Shown piece after piece: positions 1 to 6,991 of a stretch of DNA of 32,036 nucleotides. The DNA is from Ruminococcaceae bacterium UBA1767 (GTDB lineage: Bacteria > Bacillota > Clostridia > Oscillospirales > Acutalibacteraceae). Where the stretch lies: positions 6,011 to 38,046 of the forward strand of contig DCGX01000066.1 of NCBI GenBank assembly GCA_002315505.1, in the 5' to 3' direction. The notes below the pieces were generated by a model, which saw only the letters and a list, made by a program, of their open reading frames with translations, did not search any database and had not been told where the DNA came from. The number at the start of each line of letters is the position of its first letter. The stretch's first letter is position 1. Both the position numbers and the translations under genes were made by a program.

Positions 1-23
1 TCTGCCGATTCCGCCACTCTCGC
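1..23 (-). tRNA. tRNA-Leu, 5' end only (partial)
   Basis: Read on the minus strand, these bases begin GCGAGAGTGGCGG and continue AATCGGCAGA. This is the acceptor 5' strand, U8, and the start of the D arm with the G18-G19-type GGCAGA typical of bacterial tRNA-Leu. The rest of the tRNA, including the anticodon, lies outside the window, so the isoacceptor cannot be told. A consensus promoter lies just upstream on the same strand. A tRNA-Ser cannot be fully excluded, because class II tRNAs share this start. Confidence 0.72.
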
Positions 24-52
24 ATCTGTTCGTTCCTCACGGAACATTTAGC

Positions 53-81
53 ATTATAACAGACAAACATCTTGTTGTCAA
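53..81 (-). promoter_or_regulatory. sigma-A promoter of the tRNA-Leu gene
   Basis: On the minus strand a perfect -35 box TTGACA (76-81) and a perfect -10 box TATAAT (53-58) are separated by 17 bases. The tRNA 5' end lies 30 bases downstream of the -10 box. Full consensus is expected for a stable-RNA gene. Confidence 0.85.
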
Positions 82-113
82 TACTTTTTTGCTAATTTTA
101 TTAAATTTTTTAA

Positions 114-142
114 TTGACAGAAATTGTATTATATGGTATAAA
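114..142 (+). promoter_or_regulatory. sigma-A promoter of the amidase-hydrolase pair
   Basis: TTGACA (114-119) and TATAAA (137-142) with a 17-base spacer, placed 47 bases before the start codon at 189. This promoter is divergent from the tRNA promoter, and about 30 bases separate the two -35 boxes. The palindrome at 150-165 sits at the expected transcription start. Confidence 0.75.
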
Positions 143-149
143 TATCTTA

Positions 150-165
150 TACGATAATTATCGTA
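150..165. promoter_or_regulatory. 16-bp palindromic candidate operator
   Basis: TACGATAATTATCGTA is a perfect 16-bp palindrome just downstream of the -10 box, at or next to the expected start of transcription, where a bound repressor would block initiation. A further half-site-like ATCGT follows at about 173-177, next to the ribosome site. The symmetry and length suit a dimeric repressor of the TetR, MarR or PadR kind. No regulator gene is adjacent, so the protein is unknown. Confidence 0.5.
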
Positions 166-188
166 AATTTATATCGTGAGGTAAAAAT

Positions 189-1277
189 ATGCTTAATGTA
201 TTAAGAAAGATTTTATGCTTTTTCCTGACCGCAGTAATGGCTCTTCTGAGCACAATCGGAGTTACTGACCCTCGTCTTGAATCAATGAAGAGTGTTCAGA
301 AGCTCGCTGACCACGTTTACACAATGGATTATACTTATGATTACGATATTGATGATTTCCTTGATAATGGTGTAGACAATATGATAGACCTTCTTCTTAA
401 GGCTGTCAATAAGACGGTTTTCAATGATTTGAACGGCTTTGCCTGTACAACATTTAATTCAGTCACACCGACAGGTGAGTATCTTTTCTCAAGAAACTAT
501 GATTACATGGATTCGGGTTATATGATTGTATGGACTCATCCCGAGAACGGATATGCAAGTGTTTCGTCAACATCCTTGATGTTTATGGCTTACGACAACG
601 ACTTTGAGCCGGATTCACTTACAGACAGTGTACTTACACTTATTGCTCCTTATGTACCTCTTGATGGTATTAACGAAAAAGGTCTTTCAATCGGTGTTCT
701 TGAGATTGAAAAGGATGCAACATTCCAGATTACAGATAAGACAGACCTTACCACAACTACAATGATTCGAGCTGTCCTTGATAAGGCTGCAACAGTTGAA
801 GAGGCTGTTGAAATATTCAGAAATTATGATATGAGAGACAGTATTATCATGGAATGCACATATCACTATCAGATTGCCGATGCTATGGGTAACAGTGCTA
901 TTATCGAATATATCGACGGCGAAATGAATGTAATCTATCCCGAAAAGAGAACAAATCCGCTCTTCAAGTACCAGGTTGCTACAAACTTTGTTATCACACC
1001 GGGCGTTGACGACCCTCTCGGAATGGGACAGGACAGATACGAAACAGCATTCAATGCACTCGATGCTTCACTCGGTATTACAACAGTTAAGGGTGCGATG
1101 GACATTCTTAAGAGCACGAGCATGAAGGACCTTGACCTTCACGGCTACATCTGCAGCACATTGTGGAGCGTTGTATACAATACAAAAGACCTTACAATGA
1201 ATGTTTGCACAATGAATAACTATGATACAATGTATACATTCTCTGTAAATGAACCGCAGGTGCTTTTGACAAAATGA
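189..1277 (+). CDS. Secreted or membrane-anchored Ntn-type linear amide C-N hydrolase (choloylglycine hydrolase/acyltransferase family)
   Basis: This 362-residue protein starts with a hydrophobic segment (about residues 6-24) that acts as a signal peptide or anchor. The Ntn-hydrolase core follows. Cys86 in GFACTTF is the likely N-terminal nucleophile exposed by autocleavage. SRNYDY (101-106) matches the family's Arg-Asn-x-Asp motif, and GINEKGLSIGV (160-170) matches the conserved Asn-x-x-Gly-Leu strand. Family members cleave linear amides such as conjugated bile salts, penicillin V or acyl-homoserine lactones, and the substrate here cannot be read from sequence. Classical bile salt hydrolases lack a signal and begin directly at Met-Cys, so the exported form with an 85-residue prosegment argues against an ordinary intracellular bile salt hydrolase. 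The ATG follows GTGAGGT at 176-182. The stop overlaps the next start (ATGA), implying translational coupling to the alpha/beta hydrolase. Confidence 0.82.
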   Translation: MLNVLRKILCFFLTAVMALLSTIGVTDPRLESMKSVQKLADHVYTMDYTYDYDIDDFLDNGVDNMIDLLLKAVNKTVFNDLNGFACTTFNSVTPTGEYLFSRNYDYMDSGYMIVWTHPENGYASVSSTSLMFMAYDNDFEPDSLTDSVLTLIAPYVPLDGINEKGLSIGVLEIEKDATFQITDKTDLTTTTMIRAVLDKAATVEEAVEIFRNYDMRDSIIMECTYHYQIADAMGNSAIIEYIDGEMNVIYPEKRTNPLFKYQVATNFVITPGVDDPLGMGQDRYETAFNALDASLGITTVKGAMDILKSTSMKDLDLHGYICSTLWSVVYNTKDLTMNVCTMNNYDTMYTFSVNEPQVLLTK

Positions 1278-2080
1278 AAAAGATAATTTCGGTTTTACTT
1301 ACATTTGTAATGCTTCTTTGTACCGTTTCGGTTGGTGCATCGGCGGTTGACAATGACTGTGAACATGGCTTTCTTGACCTCGGAACAACACAAATGGAGT
1401 ATGCCGTTTACGGAAATGAGAATGCACAGCCGCTTGTACTGATTCCCGGTAACGGCGGAGATATGAATGCTCTTATGAATATTGCTCCTGCCTTGATGGA
1501 AAGATATAAGATTATTATGTTTTCTCCACGAGGAACGGGTAATACAAAAATCGGTGATGATGTTCAGCTTACCTTTGAGCTTGAAGCAGAGGATTTGTCA
1601 AAGCTGCTTGACCATTTGAATATTGATAAAACATACATCTACGGCTTCAGCGACGGCGGAAATCTTGCGATTGTGTTTACGCTTCTTTATCCCGACAGAG
1701 TAGAAAAAATGGTTACACACAGCCCGAATATCAACATTTTCGGAACAAAACCGATTAAACAGCTCACGATTATGTGGCAGTATTTCATACTTTGTATTGA
1801 AAGTGTGTTCAAATCAGACCCGGATTTTGTCCGTCAGAGAGAAATCAAGGGCATGATGGCACATCAGCCGAATCTGAAATATAGAGATTTAGAGCAAATC
1901 AATGTGCCTACACTTCATATTTATGCAGAAAATGATATGATGAAGCGCTCACATTGTGAGAAAATATCAAAGCACATTCCGAATTGTAAGACAGTTATAC
2001 TCGAGGGGCAGGACCATACATCTGCATTTGCAAGGGCAGATGAACTTATTATTCCTGAGCTTTTCGATTTCTTCGGATAA
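1274..2080 (+). CDS. Secreted alpha/beta-fold hydrolase
   Basis: This 268-residue protein has a signal peptide (KKIISVLLTFVMLL...GASA, cut near residue 24), then an alpha/beta hydrolase fold. The oxyanion-region motif is IPGNGGD (58-63), the nucleophile elbow is GFSDGG with Ser126, the acid is probably Asp221 in YAEND, and the base is His248 in GQDHTS. All three triad positions are present and correctly spaced. Its start codon overlaps the stop of the upstream amidase by ATGA, so the two are cotranslated and are probably both exported to the cell surface. They may act in series on one amide/ester substrate, for instance a conjugated lipid or acylated peptide, but this is inference. An intrinsic terminator follows directly, closing a two-gene operon. 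Confidence 0.85.
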   Translation: MKKIISVLLTFVMLLCTVSVGASAVDNDCEHGFLDLGTTQMEYAVYGNENAQPLVLIPGNGGDMNALMNIAPALMERYKIIMFSPRGTGNTKIGDDVQLTFELEAEDLSKLLDHLNIDKTYIYGFSDGGNLAIVFTLLYPDRVEKMVTHSPNINIFGTKPIKQLTIMWQYFILCIESVFKSDPDFVRQREIKGMMAHQPNLKYRDLEQINVPTLHIYAENDMMKRSHCEKISKHIPNCKTVILEGQDHTSAFARADELIIPELFDFFG

Positions 2081-2085
2081 AATTA

Positions 2086-2125
2086 AACAATGCCACTTCT
2101 TCTTGAAATGGCATTGTTATTTTTA
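2086..2125 (+). terminator. Rho-independent terminator after the amidase-hydrolase operon
   Basis: AACAATGCCA (2086-2095) pairs with TGGCATTGTT (2109-2118) around a 13-base loop, followed by ATTTTTATA. This is a 10-bp perfect stem six bases after the stop codon. Confidence 0.85.
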
Positions 2126-2128
2126 TAT

Positions 2129-2240
2129 AGGGCAGGGCTTGAAAGATGTCATATAGAGCGAAGTATCTCGTAGTGAGGTTTACACTATTGCTTAATGCGT
2201 TTCTTTTCAATCCCCAACCTTACGTGAAGAACCGAATTGT
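2129..2240 (+). repeat. Dispersed intergenic repeat, copy A
   Basis: The segment runs TAGGGCAGGGCTTG, then AAAGATGTCATATAGAGCG, AAGTATCTCGTAGTGAGGTTT, and CAACCTTACGTGAAGAACCG near 2215-2233. The first three blocks match the minus-strand copy at 4454-4540, which has about 28 extra bases between the first two. The last block matches the + strand copy near 4610-4630 (CAACCTTCTGTGAAGACTCG). The pattern resembles short dispersed repeats common between genes of gut Clostridia. No ORF is present. Confidence 0.6.
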
Positions 2241-2271
2241 TTGATAATTTATGATGTTGTGAAAAAATTAT

Positions 2272-2300
2272 TTGAAATAATTAAGTAACTGTGTTATCAT
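2272..2300 (+). promoter_or_regulatory. Promoter of the GH16 and phosphodiesterase genes
   Basis: TTGAAA (2272-2277) and TATCAT (2295-2300) with a 17-base spacer, just upstream of the strong ribosome site GGAGGGTGA at 2312-2320. Confidence 0.6.
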
Positions 2301-2324
2301 TTAAAAAAAGCGGAGGGTGATTTT

Positions 2325-3248
2325 ATGTTCAAATCTTTATTAGCAAAGCTCGCAGTTCGTCAGATGTCGGCACTTCTTGCAATTCCGGGAGTAATTTCAA
2401 AGCTGCCGACACTGTTATTTACAGGAAAAATCAAGGCTTTTTTTGCGGCTTTTCTTGCAATTTTTCAGCTTTTCGGTGTGATTATTTTTGATAATCCCGG
2501 TCCGATTATCGGCGATGAAATTAATCTCAGTGATTACTCACTCGTTTTCAGCGAGGAATTCCGGGGTGATTCACTTGATTCAGAAGTGTGGAAGGAATGT
2601 CCTGAGCTTGGTACGGGCGAAATTTATGATTCGAGTATGATGTCCTTTGACGGTGAAAACATGATTATTTCAACTAAATATCTTGAAGACGGAAGTAAAG
2701 GTCCCGGTTATTATACGTATGGAATCGAAAACACGGATGCTTACAGTAATTTCAAGCCCGGCTCTTATTTTGAATGTCGTTGTATTGTTCCTGCGGCTAA
2801 GGGAATGTGGTCGGCATTCTGGTTGATGACATCCGGAGAAAAATCATTTGAAAACGGTTTTCGCAAGGATTACACTGAGATTGACGTAATGGAATCATTC
2901 TATTACGGTCAGAAATATCAGAACAGCACAATTAACACCGTTCATAAGTGGGAGAACGAAACTGCAAGCTTTAAATCTGAAATTGTCGGAAAATATCGTG
3001 TGAATAAAGATATTTATAATGAATATGTTACCTATGGCGTACTGTGGACAGAGGATGAATATATTTTCTATATCGACGGAAAGGAATCGGGCAGAAGCTC
3101 CAACGGGGCAACAACCGACCCTGCATATATGCTTTTGACTTGTCAGGTGAAAATAAACGGAAAGGAGCATCCCGAGGTTCTCGATAATGACGAAAATGCT
3201 TTTCCGGCAAAGTTCATTGTTGACTATGTGAAGGTTTACAGTAAATAA
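2325..3248 (+). CDS. Secreted or anchored glycoside hydrolase family 16 (beta-glucanase-like)
   Basis: This 307-residue protein has an N-terminal hydrophobic region (about 36-56, with a weaker one before it), best read as an uncleaved anchor or unusual signal. The catalytic domain starts near residue 72 (LVFSEEFRGDSLD). The GH16 active-site motif is EIDVME with Glu185 as nucleophile, Asp187 as the assisting residue and Glu190 as acid/base. Aromatic cleft strands include GMWSAFWLM (160-168) and YGVLWTEDEYIFYIDG further on. Family members cut beta-1,3 or beta-1,3-1,4 glucans, agar, carrageenan or xyloglucan. The EIDxxE form without an extra residue is compatible with laminarinase or lichenase groups, but specificity is not assigned. 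No carbohydrate-binding module is visible. A phosphodiesterase gene follows after about 60 bases without a terminator, so they may be cotranscribed. Confidence 0.88.
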   Translation: MFKSLLAKLAVRQMSALLAIPGVISKLPTLLFTGKIKAFFAAFLAIFQLFGVIIFDNPGPIIGDEINLSDYSLVFSEEFRGDSLDSEVWKECPELGTGEIYDSSMMSFDGENMIISTKYLEDGSKGPGYYTYGIENTDAYSNFKPGSYFECRCIVPAAKGMWSAFWLMTSGEKSFENGFRKDYTEIDVMESFYYGQKYQNSTINTVHKWENETASFKSEIVGKYRVNKDIYNEYVTYGVLWTEDEYIFYIDGKESGRSSNGATTDPAYMLLTCQVKINGKEHPEVLDNDENAFPAKFIVDYVKVYSK

Positions 3249-3307
3249 AAATTATAAAACAACTGCTATTAAATTTATTATTTAATTAAATGAGGGAGAC
3301 GATTTTC

Positions 3308-4324
3308 TTGAAAAAAATAACTGCAATTTTGATTTGTGTGGTTTTGTTATTGTCCTGTTCTGTGCCTGCGTTTGCAGAAGACACAGACAGCTTCGGAGCA
3401 TATAAACACGTTTATATTATCGGCTGGGACGGTTCCGGTGCAGCATGGGGCAATTATGATACACCGAATTTTGACAGAATTTTCGGTTCGGGTGCTGTCA
3501 GATATAACTGCCAGGGTGAGCTTCCGACAATAAGCGCTCAGAACTGGGGCTCTATTCTCTGCGGTGTTTCCTGTGATACTCACGGCTTTACGAACGATAA
3601 TACAAGCGGTACGGTTCGGAATTCCGACAGCGATAACGGCTCGATTTTCCGCTTTGTAAGAAACGAAATGCCCAAAGCAAAGCTGTGCTCAATTGTTCAC
3701 TGGCATAACATTAATAAAGGCATAATCGAAAATGACCTTGGAGTAAAGAAAATCTGGCGTCAGTCAGACCCGATGGTTGTTGATGAAATCTGCGGACTTT
3801 TCAACATAGGCTATAAGCCGACATTAATGTTTGTTCAGCTTGATGATGTAGACCATGCAGGTCATTCCTATGGCGGACAGACACAGGGCTATGAGGATGC
3901 TGTGAAGAATGCAGACAAGCAGCTTGGTATGATTTTTGACGGAATCAACTCTTCGGGTGGAATGGAGGATGCGCTCTTCATCCTCGTTGCAGACCACGGC
4001 GAAGCTAACGGCGGCGGTCACGGCGGAAATTCCGTGGAAGAGCAATCCTGTACTGTTGCAATAACAGGAAAAACCGTTAATAATGTAACTCTTCCGGAAG
4101 GCACAAGAAATCGTGATGTTGCGGCAATTGCTCTTTATGCACTCGGCATTGAACAGCCCGATAATATGACCGCAACAGTACCGAATAATCTTTTCGGTCA
4201 GGAGCATGAACTCAGCTTCGAAAAAGACGAGCTTACATTTGATAAATTCTGCGTTAAGTTACTTTATCTGTTTGTAAAATTTGCAAATATTGTTTGCTCT
4301 CCGTGGGATTTTATTGTTGTATAA
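3308..4324 (+). CDS. Secreted alkaline-phosphatase-superfamily phosphodiesterase/phosphatase (type I phosphodiesterase-like)
   Basis: I place the start at TTG 3308 rather than ATG 3290. GAGGGAG (3292-3298) is a good ribosome site for the TTG, and the protein then begins with an ordinary signal peptide (KKITAILICVVLLL...AFA, cut near residue 23). The mature part has the metal-binding layout of the alkaline phosphatase superfamily: IIGWDGSG with Asp41; LPTISAQNWGSILCG with the nucleophile Thr74 or Ser76; DDVDHAGHSYGG with Asp182 and His186; VADHGEANGGGHGG with Asp229-His230 and His238. This places it nearest to nucleotide pyrophosphatase/phosphodiesterase and phosphoglycerate-mutase-like metalloenzymes, which use two zinc or similar ions. 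The substrate may be a nucleotide, phospholipid head group or teichoic-acid fragment. The C-terminal 30 residues are aromatic and hydrophobic and may touch the membrane. A terminator follows. Confidence 0.82.
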   Translation: MKKITAILICVVLLLSCSVPAFAEDTDSFGAYKHVYIIGWDGSGAAWGNYDTPNFDRIFGSGAVRYNCQGELPTISAQNWGSILCGVSCDTHGFTNDNTSGTVRNSDSDNGSIFRFVRNEMPKAKLCSIVHWHNINKGIIENDLGVKKIWRQSDPMVVDEICGLFNIGYKPTLMFVQLDDVDHAGHSYGGQTQGYEDAVKNADKQLGMIFDGINSSGGMEDALFILVADHGEANGGGHGGNSVEEQSCTVAITGKTVNNVTLPEGTRNRDVAAIALYALGIEQPDNMTATVPNNLFGQEHELSFEKDELTFDKFCVKLLYLFVKFANIVCSPWDFIVV

Positions 4325-4358
4325 TCGAAGCATAATAATTTAAACACAGACATATAAT

Positions 4359-4390
4359 AAGATCATCCGCCTGGATGGTCTTTTATATTT
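4359..4390 (+). terminator. Rho-independent terminator after the phosphodiesterase gene
   Basis: AAGATCATCC (4359-4368) pairs with GGATGGTCTT (4373-4382), including one G-U pair, around the tetraloop GCCT, and is followed by TTATATTT. Confidence 0.8.
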
Positions 4391-4453
4391 TCGCTAAAAA
4401 TGGATGTTCACGGAAAATTGGTGAATAAAAACGAATACATTAAATAATGATGA

Positions 4454-4540
4454 AAACTTCACTATGAGATACCTCGCTCCACTCAATATGACATCTTTTA
4501 AGTGTGTTCCTTTTTCTGTATGCAGAGCCCTTGCCCTACA
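4454..4540 (-). repeat. Dispersed intergenic repeat, copy B
   Basis: On the minus strand this reads TAGGGCAAGGGCT, about 28 bases of spacer, AAAAGATGTCATATTGAG, and CGAGGTATCTCATAGTGAAG. It aligns with copy A at 2129-2185 except for the spacer. It sits in an 880-base gap without genes, in opposite orientation to copies A and C. Confidence 0.6.
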
Positions 4541-4554
4541 AAAATACTAAGCAT

Positions 4555-4632
4555 TGTCATTCTAAGGAACAAAGTGACAAATAATCTCACCAATCAATTT
4601 GTTTGTTCACAACCTTCTGTGAAGACTCGTTT
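4555..4632 (+). repeat. Dispersed intergenic repeat, copy C
   Basis: TGTCATTCTAAGGAACAAAG begins this copy. AATCTCACC follows, and the block CACAACCTTCTGTGAAGACTCG ends it and matches the end of copy A. Within that block TTCAC and GTGAA can form a small hairpin. The match is weaker than between A and B. Confidence 0.5.
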
Positions 4633-4692
4633 ATGTATTACAAAACGGAATGTTTACATTACAAAAGACAAATATAAATAAGCAAAAATCAC

Positions 4693-4721
4693 TTGACTTT
4701 AATATAGTACTTTGATATAAT
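4693..4721 (+). promoter_or_regulatory. Promoter of the fibronectin-III-repeat gene, far upstream
   Basis: TTGACT (4693-4698) and a perfect TATAAT (4716-4721) with a 17-base spacer. No other promoter of this quality lies nearer the gene, so the transcript would start near 4728 and carry an untranslated leader of about 480 bases. Confidence 0.75.
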
Positions 4722-4727
4722 GTAGAA

Positions 4728-5207
4728 AATTTATGCAGGTTGTCAATAAACGGAACTAAAATTTGTAAGATTTATTACTTGACAAAAAACCCAACTGCAT
4801 AATTTGTGTAATTTGACGTATAACTTGTTACAAAATGTATTTAGTTTACCCGGTAATCGCTTAAAGCGGTTACTTTGTGTTTATATAGGAGTTTGTTAAA
4901 TACATAACAATTTATCAGTGCAATTAAAAGGAGGGATTATTGAATAATGTGACAATTGGGCATACGATGAATATTATTGAATGATCGGTATACTAATTTC
5001 ATCCTAATCACGTTTACACAGTATCGATTTTCAATAATAATGCTTTCAGCTGATTTATATTTTAGCTGAAGGATTAACATGAAATGTTTAAGGCAGTAAA
5101 CATTATCATGTTAAAGACGGTTTTGTAAGAACCGTAATCGAAGATTCTATTTTGGGCACAGATTCATAAGGAATAAGATTCCGATAATATTTTAAGGAGA
5201 ATTGAAC
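4728..5207 (+). promoter_or_regulatory. Long hairpin-rich 5' leader RNA, candidate riboregulator
   Basis: The leader holds several strong inverted repeats in series. TTATGCAGGTTGTCAATAAA (4731-4750) can fold back on TTTATTACTTGACAA and CAACTGCATAA, ending at 4803. GTAATCGC (4853-4860) pairs with GCGGTTAC (4866-4873). CTTTCAGCT (5043-5051) pairs with AGCTGAAGG (5064-5072). TAACATG plus AATGTTTA (5075-5090) pair with TAAACATT plus CATGTTA (5097-5113), about 15 bp in all. ACGGTT (5117-5122) pairs with AACCGT (5129-5134). The segment TTCAATAAT (about 5029-5037) can pair with ATTATTGAA at either 4937-4945 or 4973-4981, offering alternative folds. I recognise no known riboswitch class. No ORF longer than a short leader peptide is visible. 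Confidence 0.5.
4940..4984 (+). CDS. Possible 14-residue leader peptide
   Basis: A strong ribosome site AGGAGGG (4929-4935) stands five to six bases before TTG 4940, which opens a 14-codon frame ending in TGA at 4982-4984 (MNNVTIGHTMNIIE). The start and the last codons overlap the ATTATTGAA segments that can pair with 5029-5037, so a translating ribosome could change the fold. The composition shows no run of one amino acid, which argues against classical amino-acid attenuation. Chance occurrence of so good a ribosome site in an AT-rich leader is possible. Confidence 0.28.
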   Translation: MNNVTIGHTMNIIE

Positions 5208-6860
5208 ATGGAAAAATTCATCAAAAAAACAATCGGCGTTGTCTTAGTATTAATTATTATTATCAGTACTATGGCACCGGCAGCATTCGCAGCAGACGCA
5301 CCGAGAATCAGCGTCGTTGCAAACACAACAGGCGGAGTAAAAGTAGCATATATCAAGGCTGATGGCATTGACGAGTACGATATTTATCGTAAGGATGCAG
5401 AAAATGACTGGACAGTAATTTCAAGATTAAAGGGCAAAAGTGCATACGGCTATATTGTTGACCGTACTGCTAAGAGCGGTGTAAATTACACTTATGCACT
5501 CGGTTATGTTAAGGATGGCGAGGATTCAGGCAGACTTGAACTTGAAAGATCAATTTATTATCTTACAGTTCCTGAATTCACCCTTGCAATGATGGGAAAT
5601 AAGGTTTGCGTTGAGTATACACCGGTTGACGGTGCCTCAGGTTATCAGATTATCAGAAAAGAAGTAGGCGGAACCTATACTACTGTCGGCTATTCAAGTG
5701 ATGGTTCTTCATTTGTTGATTCAAGTGTTAAACTGAACACAACCTATGTTTATGCAGTTAGATCTTATACAGGTTCAAATTTAAGCTACCAGACAGAAAA
5801 GAAAATTTATACTTATCCTGCTCCTTCTCTTGCTAACGTACAGACAGGTGTTAAGGTTTCTTATAAGAAGTATGATGGTGCAGCAAAGTATGAGCTTTAC
5901 AGAAAGACTGATGATGGCGAATGGATTAAGCTCAGAGAAATGAAGCCTTCATCATGGACATATTTTGTTGATACAGCAGCTGAAAGCGGAAAGATTAACA
6001 ACTACAAGGTTAACGTAGTGCTTGCAGATGGAACTAATCTTGTAAGAGAAATTGAGGGCGCCGGAATATGTTATATGGCAATTCCGAAGTTTACACTTGC
6101 AATGATGGGAAATAAGGTTTGTGTTGAGTATACCCCGGTTAACGGTGCTACAGGCTATCAGATTCTCAGAAAGGAAGTCGGCGGTAGCTTTGTTACAGTC
6201 GGCTATTCAAAAGAAGGAACTACATTTGTTGATTCCGGTATCAAGCTTAATACAACTTATATTTACGCAGTAAGATCTTATTCCGGTTCAAATTTAAGCT
6301 ATCATACAGAACAGAAAATTTATACTTATCCTTCTCCTAAGGTAGCAAATGTTCAGACAGGTGTTAAGGTTGAATATAAAAAGTATGATGGTGCTGTATT
6401 GTATGAGCTTTACAGAAAGACTGATGATGGTGAATGGATCAAGCTCAGAGAAATGAAGCCTTCGTCATGGTCATATTTTGTAGATACAGCAGCTGAAAGC
6501 GGAGTTGCTTATAACTACAAGGTTAACGTAGTGTTCGAAGACGGTACTAACCTTGTAAATGAAATTGAAGGTTCAATGATTCGCTATATGAAATCACCTG
6601 ACGTAACAGTTACAGCATCTGATGAGGGTGCAGTTATCAGCATTGAAGCAGTCGGTGGTGCAAAGAGCTATCAGATTCTCAAGAAGTCTACTTCCAAGCC
6701 AAACTATACAACACTTTGCTATGCAAAAACTACAGAGTACGTTGATAGCAGTGTCGTTGACGGTGAGACATATACTTATGCAATAATGGCATGGTCAGCT
6801 GATGGATATTCAAGCTATTTCATTCCTGTAACATTTGAAACTGAAGCTGAAACTGAATAA
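5208..6860 (+). CDS. Secreted protein with six fibronectin-type-III-like modules
   Basis: The start is ATG 5208, because AAGGAG at 5194-5199 is spaced eight bases from it; an in-frame TTG six bases earlier is too close. The protein has 550 residues. A signal peptide (FIKKTIGVVLVLIIII...AFA, cut near residue 28) is followed by six beta-sandwich modules of about 85-90 residues, at about 32-121, 122-207, 208-292, 293-378, 379-463 and 464-550. They are typified by YQIIRKEVGG, YELYRKTDDGEW and TYVYAVRSY, the F/G-strand pattern of fibronectin III. Modules 2-3 and 4-5 form two nearly identical 171-residue units. No catalytic domain, LPxTG sorting signal, SLH or other anchor is visible, so it is probably a shed or non-covalently bound surface protein with a binding or scaffold role. 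It stands alone between a long structured leader and a terminator. Confidence 0.8.
   Translation: MEKFIKKTIGVVLVLIIIISTMAPAAFAADAPRISVVANTTGGVKVAYIKADGIDEYDIYRKDAENDWTVISRLKGKSAYGYIVDRTAKSGVNYTYALGYVKDGEDSGRLELERSIYYLTVPEFTLAMMGNKVCVEYTPVDGASGYQIIRKEVGGTYTTVGYSSDGSSFVDSSVKLNTTYVYAVRSYTGSNLSYQTEKKIYTYPAPSLANVQTGVKVSYKKYDGAAKYELYRKTDDGEWIKLREMKPSSWTYFVDTAAESGKINNYKVNVVLADGTNLVREIEGAGICYMAIPKFTLAMMGNKVCVEYTPVNGATGYQILRKEVGGSFVTVGYSKEGTTFVDSGIKLNTTYIYAVRSYSGSNLSYHTEQKIYTYPSPKVANVQTGVKVEYKKYDGAVLYELYRKTDDGEWIKLREMKPSSWSYFVDTAAESGVAYNYKVNVVFEDGTNLVNEIEGSMIRYMKSPDVTVTASDEGAVISIEAVGGAKSYQILKKSTSKPNYTTLCYAKTTEYVDSSVVDGETYTYAIMAWSADGYSSYFIPVTFETEAETE
5571..6596 (+). repeat. Two tandem 513-bp in-frame repeats
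   Basis: Unit 1 is 5571-6083 and unit 2 is 6084-6596, each 171 codons. Stretches such as CTTGCAATGATGGGAAATAA at 5583 and 6096 are identical, and most differences elsewhere are synonymous or conservative. This indicates a fairly recent internal duplication of a pair of fibronectin-III-like modules. Confidence 0.85.
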
Positions 6861-6869
6861 ATAATTTGA

Positions 6870-6906
6870 ACTTCGGAAATCTTTTATGGTTTCCGAAGTC
6901 TTTTTT
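6870..6906 (+). terminator. Rho-independent terminator after the fibronectin-III gene
   Basis: ACTTCGGAAA (6870-6879) pairs perfectly with TTTCCGAAGT (6890-6899) and is followed by C and six T. Confidence 0.9.
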
Positions 6907-6917
6907 AATTTTTTATA

Positions 6918-6945
6918 TGTACAATCTTAAGATATATGATATAAT
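6918..6945 (+). promoter_or_regulatory. Promoter of the oxidoreductase gene
   Basis: A perfect -10 TATAAT (6940-6945) with a weak -35 TGTACA (6918-6923) at 16 bases. The same TGTACA -35 form appears before the membrane-protein gene at 20548. A ribosome site ATAGGAG lies before ATG 6992. Confidence 0.5.
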
Positions 6946-6991
6946 AATCTAAAATAAGTTTTAAAATCTGATAGGATAGGAGTTTAGTATT

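Noticed and set aside
3824..4207. 127-codon open frame on the minus strand
   Set aside because: It lies wholly inside the phosphodiesterase gene, opposite its conserved metal-binding motifs. It has no ribosome site and an unlikely Cys- and Ile-rich composition.
4779..4803. Second promoter inside the long leader (TTGACA at 4779-4784)
   Set aside because: The nearest -10-like box CATAAT is only 13 bases away, and the sequence is better explained as part of the first large hairpin.
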